Shown: positions 41,705 to 48,869 of the stretch, one piece after another
Layout of the letters: every line of letters starts with the position of its first letter
Position numbering within the stretch: the stretch's first letter is position 1
Made by a program: the position numbers and the translations under genes
NCBI GenBank assembly: GCA_016206685.1
Contig: JACQRB010000023.1
Span: 1-64,000, forward strand
Direction of reading: 5' to 3'
DNA: 64,000 bases
DNA from: Candidatus Omnitrophota bacterium
Lineage (GTDB): Bacteria; Omnitrophota; Gorgyraeia; Aquiviventales; Aquiviventaceae
Notes under the pieces: generated by a model
Databases searched by the model: none
Seen by the model: only the letters and a program-made list of their open reading frames with translations
Told to the model about the DNA's origin: nothing

Positions 41705-43897
41705 TCAGACACCTACCCCGTCAGCCACGCTAACTGGCTGGAATCGTTCCTGACGGAGACTGAATCGCACGGTTTCCCACACCGCGCCACCAACCAGACG
41801 TGACTGTCGCATCTCTGGTTGAAACCCCAGTTTCTCCAGCGTCTTGATGCTCGGCAGATTGTCCACCACCGCCCCCGCGATAATCTGTCGAAGTTCCAAC
41901 CGGGAGAACGCATACGCGCACAGCAGGCTCCAGGCCTCGGTGGCGTAACCCTTGCCCCAGCAATCCTTCTCGCCGATCATCAGTCCGGTGTCTGCCGTTC
42001 CGGTCTGCCGGTTGATGTTGTTCAGTGTCACATTCCCGATGTGGCGGCAGGTGGCGTTTTCCACAATGGCAAAGATTCGGTGGGTGGTACTCTCACGAAA
42101 CCGTTCCAGATAGGCGCGGATATCATCGAGCGTCATTGGGCGCTTCCCCACCTCGAGATAGCGGGTCACCGTGGCGTCATTCAACCAACCCAGATAGCGC
42201 ACGGTCACATCCGCCTCGGTCAATGGCCGCAGAGAAATCCGTGAGCCTATCAATGCGTGGGGTGACTGCTCTAATTCGCGCACAGGCATGACAGTAGATC
42301 GGTCCGCAGCCAGGCGAAGCGTCAGATGAAGCGAGTACTTTGCTTGAACCCGCTGAAACCCGTTGGCCTCATACAGCGTGAGCGCTGCAATGTTTGTGGC
42401 TTCGGTACCGACTTCAAGCTGAGCCAAACCCCGCTCGATCGCCCACCGTTTCGCGGTTCCAAGCAGGACCGTCCCGATGCCACGGCCGCGCCAGCCTCGG
42501 GCGACGGCCAACAGGCCGATTGAACCAATCTCGCAGCCAAGCGCCTCGCTCAGCGCGTCCTCGCGGCGCATCGTGACATACCCCACAGGCCGCCCGGCGG
42601 CTCGCGCCACCCGCACGACATCAGCCGCACTGCCATTGAGACAGTTCGCGATCCACCGAAGGTGCAAACGCCTCGTGCCCTCGACGGGAAGGTTGGGATC
42701 AGCATGGAATCGGGTCCCGGCGGCGAACGCCTCGGCCGTGATGGTGTCCAGCATAGGAGCATCCTGCGGGCGGGCTGATGTCACGAGGACATCATCGTGC
42801 GCGGGCGCCACCGCGTGAACGGAGACCGCCCAACGCAGTCCGAGGAACGTCGTCATAACCTGAAATCCTCGCCGCTGCGCCTGCCGTCGATGGATGACGT
42901 CCTCCGTCGGCACACGATAATGAAGGTGCGAAATCCCGCGTCGTCGAGCTTCCGCGATCACCTCATCCAAGATTTCATCTGATGGGTCCGTGAACGCGAC
43001 GAGTTCAGCCATCGGCCATCCGTAGATCTCGCTGTCAAACGACAAGAGGCGCAGGATGGCGGCGCCTTCCCCATCAGGCGAGCCCGTCAATACCAACGAG
43101 GAGCCGTCGCGCGCCAGCTTCAACTGCACGAGCCGCTCGGCAGCCTCCAGGCTCATCGCGGAATCACCGCCCCAGCCCGATTGTTCCAGCGGCGCCAGCA
43201 CCTCCACCGCGCGCTGCACGGCCTCAAGCCGACGCACGATGTCCGACCCACGCCAGCGAAGGCATTCCGACTCATTCCCGGCGCACAGCGCCCGAACCTT
43301 CGCCAAGTCTGCCGGCGTGTCGACTGTCACCGAGCAGGCAGCCGGCGGCGTCGGAGTCGGTGCCTTCCACGTGACGATCCGAAACTGTTGTGGATGTTCC
43401 TTCATGACCAGCGTCACGTGCTCGCGATGGGCGGGCGTTGTGGCGGCCTGCTCGGCTCGGCGCAGCGCGTCGAGCGTGGTGACTTCAGAGCCTGCGCCGT
43501 CAATAAGATCGCACGCCACCGCCAGATCGGCTCCGTGGGCGGCGCGCTCCTTCACCAACATGTCCAGCACTTCGGGGTCGGTCAGCGCGTTATCGGCCGT
43601 GACGCGAACGATCACCTCCGCGCGCACCTGCCGCGCGGCCTTGAGGTACCGGCCCAGGACGTCGTCCTCGCTGCCGACGACCGACGGCACCCCCAGGGTG
43701 CTAGCCAACTCGAGGATCGGCCGGTTCGCCGGCACATCGCCCGTCGCCACCACGATGCCGTCCAACGATCTTGCCTGGCGCAGACGTTCCACCAAAAACT
43801 GGAGGAGCGGCTTGCCGGCGATCGGCATGAGGACTTTGCCGGGCAGACGCCGCGACTGCATGCGGGCCTGGATGATAGCGACCGTCCGCATGGTCAT
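41705..43897 (-). CDS. Triple fusion: SpsF-type cytidylyltransferase, WecD-like GNAT and RimJ/PseH-like GNAT
   Basis: A 730-residue protein with three domains. Residues 3-205 are a SpsF/CMP-sugar synthetase-like cytidylyltransferase (IIQARMQSRRLPGKVLMPI, VRVTADNALTDPEVL). Residues 280-527 are a GNAT like WecD, the dTDP-4-amino-sugar acetyltransferase, with LRLLSFDSEIYGWPMAEL and the acetyl-CoA loop ARGWRGRGIGTVLLG (466-480). Residues 550-716 are a RimJ/RimL- or PseH-like GNAT with CWGKGYATEAW (646-656). Residues 206-279 look helical. Activation of a nonulosonate as a CMP sugar and N-acetylation of its precursor would thus sit on one chain, next to NeuB. ATGA junction (43894-43897) with the DUF692-like gene. 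Confidence 0.9.
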   Translation of the reverse strand: MTMRTVAIIQARMQSRRLPGKVLMPIAGKPLLQFLVERLRQARSLDGIVVATGDVPANRPILELASTLGVPSVVGSEDDVLGRYLKAARQVRAEVIVRVTADNALTDPEVLDMLVKERAAHGADLAVACDLIDGAGSEVTTLDALRRAEQAATTPAHREHVTLVMKEHPQQFRIVTWKAPTPTPPAACSVTVDTPADLAKVRALCAGNESECLRWRGSDIVRRLEAVQRAVEVLAPLEQSGWGGDSAMSLEAAERLVQLKLARDGSSLVLTGSPDGEGAAILRLLSFDSEIYGWPMAELVAFTDPSDEILDEVIAEARRRGISHLHYRVPTEDVIHRRQAQRRGFQVMTTFLGLRWAVSVHAVAPAHDDVLVTSARPQDAPMLDTITAEAFAAGTRFHADPNLPVEGTRRLHLRWIANCLNGSAADVVRVARAAGRPVGYVTMRREDALSEALGCEIGSIGLLAVARGWRGRGIGTVLLGTAKRWAIERGLAQLEVGTEATNIAALTLYEANGFQRVQAKYSLHLTLRLAADRSTVMPVRELEQSPHALIGSRISLRPLTEADVTVRYLGWLNDATVTRYLEVGKRPMTLDDIRAYLERFRESTTHRIFAIVENATCRHIGNVTLNNINRQTGTADTGLMIGEKDCWGKGYATEAWSLLCAYAFSRLELRQIIAGAVVDNLPSIKTLEKLGFQPEMRQSRLVGGAVWETVRFSLRQERFQPVSVADGVGV

Positions 43898-44718
43898 CCC
43901 CGGGCTCCGAATGGCAGCCCCGTCCCTACGCGCTGCGCCAGCTCCCGATACGCCGCGACGAGACGTCCCGCGTCTCGATAGTATTCGATCGTCACGAACT
44001 CCACCGGCGCGCGCGCGCAGAGCCACTCGAGCAGCTCCCATTCCCGCGGCCCCGGTGGCTCGTGCAGGTCCTCCCAGATCCCGCTGAGCGGGCCGCACGC
44101 GCTGATCTGCACTTCGCGCACGCGATGGAGCGGCAAGGCCTCCAGGTACGCCTCGGGTGTCGTTCCCAGATTTTCGGCGGAAATCCTGGCGTGCGCCACA
44201 TCCAGCAGCAGCTCCGCGTCGATCGCCTCCAGCACCCGGCCCATGAAGCCGGGGTCGCAGACCATGCCGTAGGCATCGCTGGGGGTTGGAAAATAGTTGA
44301 GGTTCTCTACGCGCAGCGTTCCCGGAAAACGCGCGCGCAACCACGCCGCGTGGCGGCGGGCCAAGGCGATGTACTCCGGCTCGCCCAGGCGAGGGCCGCG
44401 AAGGTGGTAGCGGGGATAGCCGTTGGGCGAGGCGACCGTCTCCACGTCGTGGACGGCCGGACCGAAGTCGCAGGCGACACTCTGGACCGAACGGCGCGCC
44501 ATCAAGCGCCACAGCCCGAGCTCCTCAAGCTGCGCGCCAAAGGCCTCATCAATGATGTTGACCGGGGTGTCCATGAACGCCGTGGCGTTCGGGAAGCACG
44601 GCTCCGGTCGGTACCGCTTATATGTGACCGCGGCAATCAGGGGCGCCAAGGCATCAGCCGCCGCCAACGCCGCGTCGCTGGAGGCGACGCACAGTCGTGG
44701 AACGACGTCGCTTCTCAT
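43894..44718 (-). CDS. DUF692-like TIM-barrel protein (possible metal-dependent oxidase or isomerase)
   Basis: A 274-residue protein whose second half follows the DUF692 (multinuclear iron oxidase, MbnB/TglH) layout: FPGTLRVENLNYFPTPSDAY, AELLLDVAHARISAENLG, YLEALPLHRVREVQISACG, WEDLHEPPG and EFVTIEYYRDAG. Candidate metal ligands are Glu138, Asp173, His176, Glu202, Asp217, His219 and Glu245; the His usually found in EIHLAGH is Gln204 here. A xylose-isomerase-type TIM barrel is the other possibility. It stands where Sps/Pse operons have the sugar hydrolase (SpsG/PseG), between neuB and the CMP transferase. ATG 44718 overlaps the neuB stop by ATGA. Function not assigned. Confidence 0.72.
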   Translation of the reverse strand: MRSDVVPRLCVASSDAALAAADALAPLIAAVTYKRYRPEPCFPNATAFMDTPVNIIDEAFGAQLEELGLWRLMARRSVQSVACDFGPAVHDVETVASPNGYPRYHLRGPRLGEPEYIALARRHAAWLRARFPGTLRVENLNYFPTPSDAYGMVCDPGFMGRVLEAIDAELLLDVAHARISAENLGTTPEAYLEALPLHRVREVQISACGPLSGIWEDLHEPPGPREWELLEWLCARAPVEFVTIEYYRDAGRLVAAYRELAQRVGTGLPFGARG

Positions 44719-45752
44719 CCCCCCACGTGTCTCCACGTAACCGCCTCTTCGCTCTTCACGTCGCAGGCCAGACGTCGCCCTTTGATCTGAGGCCACTCCC
44801 ACGATGATAGGGCGCGTCTCGATCGTTCGGCCGCGCGAGCCGGGCGCTGGAACACTACACGCGCGCGCTGGAGCACCGTCCCGCTCGCCAGAGGCTCCGA
44901 GGCGACGATGATGCGGCGCGCCGTCGCGCGCACCGGTCGCTCCGCGGCGACCGGCGCCTTGCGGGAGCTGCCCAGCGCTTGCTCGACACACCGCACGCCG
45001 TCAACCAGCGCCTTCAATTCGTGGGTATCCACGGAGAAGCGGTGGTCGTCGCCGGGCAACGCATGATCGAGCGTAAAATGCTTTTCGATAATCGAAGCTC
45101 CCAGCGCCACGGCCGCGCAGGGGACCGCGATGCCCATCGTGTGGTCCGAGAACCCAACCGGCACGCGCAGCGCCCGGCGGAGCGTCTCCATGGCTCGCAG
45201 GTGGACGTTGGCCGGCTGCGCGGGATACTGCGAGACGCACTGCAAGACGGCGATCTGGGAGACGCCGCCCTGGCGCAGCACCGCCACCGCCCGGCGGATC
45301 TCGCCCATATCCGCCATTCCGCTGGAGAGGATCACCGGCTTCCGCATGGAGGCGACGTGAGCCAGCAAAGGCCGGTGGGTCACGTCACACGAGGCGATCT
45401 TGTACGCGGGAACCCCCACGCGCTCCAAGAGATCGACACTGGGCTCATCCAGCGGCGTCGAAAACCAGACGATGCGCGCGTCACGCGCCGCGCTCGCGAT
45501 CGCGCGATAGTCCTCGACGGAGAGCGCGGCGCGCCGGTACTCGGCATAATCCGCGCTCGAGCGTGGCAGGAGCTGGTCCACCCGGCATGTTTGAAACTTG
45601 ATCGCATCCGCGCCGGCCTTGGCTGCCTCCTGAACCAACCGGATCGCCAATCCCCGGCGCCCGAGATGATTAATCCCAGCTTCCGCGACGATAAAGACCG
45701 GTCGTCCTTCTCCGATGCGTCGTCTGTTGATGGTCATGACGGGAAGCGACAT
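44715..45752 (-). CDS. neuB: NeuB-type nonulosonate synthase (SpsE/LegI/PseI)
   Basis: A 345-residue NeuB-family enzyme that condenses phosphoenolpyruvate with a six-carbon amino sugar to give a nine-carbon acid such as sialic, legionaminic or pseudaminic acid. It has FIVAEAGINHLGRRGLA, AGADAIKFQTCRVDQL, SSGMADMGEIRRAV, VLQCVSQYP, VGFSDHTMGIAVP and IEKHFTLD, with the C-terminal antifreeze-like (SAF) domain GTVLQRARVVFQR. Which acid is made cannot be read. ATG 45752 follows the aminotransferase TGA by one base, so the longer frame to 45794 is rejected. The DUF692-like gene follows by ATGA. Confidence 0.93.
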   Translation of the reverse strand: MSLPVMTINRRRIGEGRPVFIVAEAGINHLGRRGLAIRLVQEAAKAGADAIKFQTCRVDQLLPRSSADYAEYRRAALSVEDYRAIASAARDARIVWFSTPLDEPSVDLLERVGVPAYKIASCDVTHRPLLAHVASMRKPVILSSGMADMGEIRRAVAVLRQGGVSQIAVLQCVSQYPAQPANVHLRAMETLRRALRVPVGFSDHTMGIAVPCAAVALGASIIEKHFTLDHALPGDDHRFSVDTHELKALVDGVRCVEQALGSSRKAPVAAERPVRATARRIIVASEPLASGTVLQRARVVFQRPARAAERSRRALSSWEWPQIKGRRLACDVKSEEAVTWRHVGG

Positions 45753-45753
45753 G

Positions 45754-46953
45754 TCACGCGCGGTATTTGGCGACCAGGCGTCGCACGGCGGCAATGACGT
45801 CCCACACGTCCTCCTCGCTCATCTTCGGCGAAATCGGCAGCGACACGGTGCGTTCAAAGAGCGACTCGGCCACCGGAAAACTTCCCGGGGGATACCCCAA
45901 CGCTTTCTGGTAGTACGAATGCAAATGGAGGGGGCGGAACAGCACGCTCGTGCCGATCTGTTCGGTCCGGAGCTCCTCGATGAACTGATCACGGCTGATT
46001 CGTAGCCGCTTCGGTTGCAGAAGGATGGAGTAAAGGTGCCAGGCCGACCGCACCTCCGGCTTGGCCTGCGGTCTGACAATCTCCTCCAAATCGGCAAACG
46101 CCTCCGTGTACATCGCCGCAAAGCGGGCGCGGCGCTGCAGGAACTGTTCCAGCTTCGCCAGTTGGTGCAGGCCCAACGCCGCCTGAATATCCATCATGTT
46201 GTACTTGTAGCCAAGCTCCTGGATGTCATAAAACCAGGAGCCGCGCGGGGCGTAGCGACCCCAGATGCGCCGGGCATCGCTGATGCCGTACATGGACAAT
46301 CGCCGCATCCGCTCCGCCATCTCCGGGTCATTCAGCATCGCCATGCCGCCTTCGCCGGTCGTCAGATTTTTGGTCGCATAGAAACTGAAGCAGGTGACGG
46401 GACCGAAGCTGCCGATCTTGCGCCCGTGGTACTCACTGCCGATGGCGTGGGCGGCATCCTCGATCACGGCGAGGCGATGGCGCTTGGCGATCGCGTAGAT
46501 CGCGTCGAGATCGCAGGGATGTCCGGCGTAATGGACGATCACCAACGCCTTGGTGCGCGGCGTCACGGCGGCTCCCAGACGCGTCGGATCGATGTTGAAT
46601 GTCTGCGCCTCGCTGTCGACGAAGACGGGACGGGCCCGTTGGTACATCACGACGTGGGCGGTGGAAGCAAACGTGTAGGTAGGCAAGATGACCTCATCCC
46701 CCTCGCCGATGTCATGCGCGACCATCGCCAGATGGAGCGCCGCGGTACAGGAGCTGACGGCCACCGCGCACCGGACCCCCACATACTGGGCCACTTGCTC
46801 CTGAAACCGTTCCGTTTTCGGGCCGGTGGTGATCCACCCCGAATCCAGCGTGTCCAGGAGCTCCGCCTTTTCTTCCGGCCCGATGAGAGGCGGAGCGAAT
46901 GGTTGGAACGTGGTGCGCCGCGGGCGGGTGTCAAGGGCGGCTACGTCAGGCAT
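45754..46953 (-). CDS. DegT/DnrJ/EryC1-type PLP aminotransferase
   Basis: A 399-residue sugar aminotransferase. The PLP site is FSFYATKNLTTGEGG (189-203, Lys195 forms the Schiff base), with AVIEDAAHAIG (Asp166 binds the pyridine nitrogen) and LPTYTFASTAH. The family transfers an amino group from glutamate to a keto nucleotide sugar; before NeuB, LegC- or PseC-like activity is expected. The long N-terminal frame is rejected because ATG 46953 overlaps the SDR stop by eight bases and the sequence before it is not conserved. The tail overlaps neuB closely. Confidence 0.92.
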   Translation of the reverse strand: MPDVAALDTRPRRTTFQPFAPPLIGPEEKAELLDTLDSGWITTGPKTERFQEQVAQYVGVRCAVAVSSCTAALHLAMVAHDIGEGDEVILPTYTFASTAHVVMYQRARPVFVDSEAQTFNIDPTRLGAAVTPRTKALVIVHYAGHPCDLDAIYAIAKRHRLAVIEDAAHAIGSEYHGRKIGSFGPVTCFSFYATKNLTTGEGGMAMLNDPEMAERMRRLSMYGISDARRIWGRYAPRGSWFYDIQELGYKYNMMDIQAALGLHQLAKLEQFLQRRARFAAMYTEAFADLEEIVRPQAKPEVRSAWHLYSILLQPKRLRISRDQFIEELRTEQIGTSVLFRPLHLHSYYQKALGYPPGSFPVAESLFERTVSLPISPKMSEEDVWDVIAAVRRLVAKYRA

Positions 46954-47944
46954 TGCGGTACCTCGCTGCAAAAGGGTCTTCGATTTGCCGCATGAGAATC
47001 GCCTGATACATCTCCCGGACCCCATCCTCCACGGAGTAGGACACGCGATAGCCAAACATCCGGTGGATTTTGTCAAAGCTCACGTGGTAATCCCGCAGGT
47101 CGGGTGGAACGTCCGTCGTCTCAACCGTGATGCCCGGGAGGGTCCGCTTGACGATATCTCCGAGTTGATAGATCTGATAGTTTTGTTCGTTCGATCCGAC
47201 GTTGAAAATGTGCCCTCGGACGAGATCGGCCGGTGCGCCAAGCGCCAGGATGTAGGCCCGGGCCGCATCCGCCACATGGACCAGCGGTCGCCACTGTTTG
47301 CCGCCGTAGACCGTGCAGGTCCCGCGCGTCGCCGCGTGCATCGTCAGGATGTTCACGATCAGGTCAAAGCGCATGCGCGGCGAGAGGCCGTAGATCGTCG
47401 CCATCCGTAGCACGCAGGGCGCAAACGGCTCGCTGGTCAGTGCCAGGATCTTGCGTTCTGCCTCAGCCTTCAGGCACGCGTAGAGCGAGATGGGCTTCAA
47501 GGACGCCTCTTCTGTCAGCACGCCCTCCTGAATGCCGTAGGCACTATCCGTGGAGGCAAAGAGGAAGCGTGGAATGCCCTGGGCTGCGCACGCTTCGGCA
47601 ATGGCGACCGTCGCAACGTAATTGATCTCCCGCGTCTCCTGCGGGTCACGATCGCAGGCGGCGTCCCCGACCAGCGCGGCCAGGAGAATCACGGCGGCAA
47701 CGCCCTGCAGCGCGTCCATGACGCGCTGCCGATCACGCATGTCCGCTTGAATCATCTCGAGATTCGGATAGGTCCGCAGGCCGGCCAGCGCCTCCTCGCC
47801 GAACAGCAAGCGATCAAAGACGCGCACGCGATAGCCAGCCTCCAGCAACTGGCCTGTCAGGACGGAGCCCAGATATCCCGCGCCGCCGAAGACCAGCACG
47901 GTGGGAGGGGCGGCGTCACGTGCGGTGTGCGACGGCGTGGTCAT
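46946..47944 (-). CDS. NAD-dependent epimerase/dehydratase (SDR)
   Basis: A 332-residue extended SDR. It has VLVFGGAGYLGSVLTGQLLE, LLAALVGDAACDRDP, ASTDSAYGIQEGVLTEE and YACLKAEAE with the Tyr/Lys catalytic pair. RMATIYGLSPRMRFDLIVNI and NVGSNEQNYQIYQLGDIV are typical of the subgroup that acts on nucleotide sugars in surface-glycan loci. Start ATG 47944 is preferred because GAGGTGG stands directly upstream; ATG 47953 is possible. The gene overlaps the next SDR by about 29 bases and leads into the aminotransferase by an eight-base overlap, so both may supply the NeuB substrate. Confidence 0.87.
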   Translation of the reverse strand: MTTPSHTARDAAPPTVLVFGGAGYLGSVLTGQLLEAGYRVRVFDRLLFGEEALAGLRTYPNLEMIQADMRDRQRVMDALQGVAAVILLAALVGDAACDRDPQETREINYVATVAIAEACAAQGIPRFLFASTDSAYGIQEGVLTEEASLKPISLYACLKAEAERKILALTSEPFAPCVLRMATIYGLSPRMRFDLIVNILTMHAATRGTCTVYGGKQWRPLVHVADAARAYILALGAPADLVRGHIFNVGSNEQNYQIYQLGDIVKRTLPGITVETTDVPPDLRDYHVSFDKIHRMFGYRVSYSVEDGVREMYQAILMRQIEDPFAARYRNA

Positions 47945-48869
47945 CCACCTCATCCTGTTGTTGTCGAAACCACGCGATGGTCCGCACCAGGCCATCAGCC
48001 AGCGACCAGCGAGGTGCCCAGCGCAACTCCCGCGCTGCCTTGGTCACGGCGGCCCGGGAATCATGGACATCGCCCTGACGTGGGGGCGCATACGTCATGT
48101 CGCTCGGGCTGCGGCTGAGGCTTAACACCTCGCGCGCGAGCTCGAGCACGGAGCGTGAGACGCCTGTCCCGATGTTGTAGACGCCCTGCCCGGCCTGCGC
48201 CGCCAGCAGGTTGGCATGCACCACGTCGTCCACGTACACGAAATCGCGCGTCTGCGTCCCGTCCCCGTAGATGATCAGGTGGTCGCCCCGTAGCGCCCGC
48301 GAGATAAACGCGGGGATGACGGCCGCGTAGTCCGAATCGGGCGATTGGCGTGGACCGAAGACATTAAAATACCGCAGCGCGACGTAGGGTAAGCCGTCAA
48401 GCTGGGCGTACATCTCCAGCAGATGTTCCCCACTGACTTTGGTCACGCCGTAGAGATTGGCCGGTCGCGGAGGTTCGCGCTCATCTTTGGAGCCTGCCGG
48501 CTCATCGGCATACACCGCCGAGGAGCTGGAAAACACGACTTTGCGCACACCATGGCGCGCAGCGCTGCGCAGCACATTGAACACCCCCACGGTGTTGACT
48601 TCCACACACCGGTGGGGCCGTTGGAAACTGTCTTCCATCGCGACGAACGCCGCCAGATGAAACACGACCTCTGCGCCCGCCATCGCCTCTTCCACCGCTG
48701 TGGCATCCGTCAGATCCGCTTCGATGAGCCGAGCCGACGCCGGCACATGCGCCCGCTGTCCTGTCTCAAAGTTATCGAGTACCGTCACCACGACGCCTCG
48801 CTCGAGCAAAGCCGCCGCTACGTGACTGCCGATAAATCCGGCTCCACCGGTCACCAGCGCCGACTTCAT
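47916..48869 (-). CDS. UDP-glucose 4-epimerase-like SDR
   Basis: A 317-residue extended SDR close to UDP-sugar 4-epimerases of the WbpP/GalE kind. It has ALVTGGAGFIGSHVAAALLE, HLAAFVAMEDSFQRP, SSSSAVYADEPAG and LYGVTKVSGEHLLE (Tyr/Lys pair), then ALRYFNVFGPRQSPDSDYAA and DFVYVDDVVHANL. ATG 48869 overlaps the stop of the large unassigned gene by ATGA (48866-48869); an open frame to 49028 is rejected. It probably makes a GalNAc-, Gal- or uronate-type donor, but the substrate cannot be read. Confidence 0.9.
   Translation of the reverse strand: MKSALVTGGAGFIGSHVAAALLERGVVVTVLDNFETGQRAHVPASARLIEADLTDATAVEEAMAGAEVVFHLAAFVAMEDSFQRPHRCVEVNTVGVFNVLRSAARHGVRKVVFSSSSAVYADEPAGSKDEREPPRPANLYGVTKVSGEHLLEMYAQLDGLPYVALRYFNVFGPRQSPDSDYAAVIPAFISRALRGDHLIIYGDGTQTRDFVYVDDVVHANLLAAQAGQGVYNIGTGVSRSVLELAREVLSLSRSPSDMTYAPPRQGDVHDSRAAVTKAARELRWAPRWSLADGLVRTIAWFRQQQDEVDDHAVAHRT

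Noticed and set aside
43898..44512. In-frame N-terminal extension of the SpsF fusion up to 44512 (about 205 codons)
   Set aside because: It is low-complexity Arg/Gly/Pro sequence in a different frame over the DUF692-like gene; ATG 43897 with its ATGA junction is the natural start.
44712..44730. GTGGGGGGATGA at the DUF692-like start as a second copy of the palindrome arm
   Set aside because: It matches only the ribosome-binding part, there is no inverted partner, and it codes for the NeuB C-terminus.
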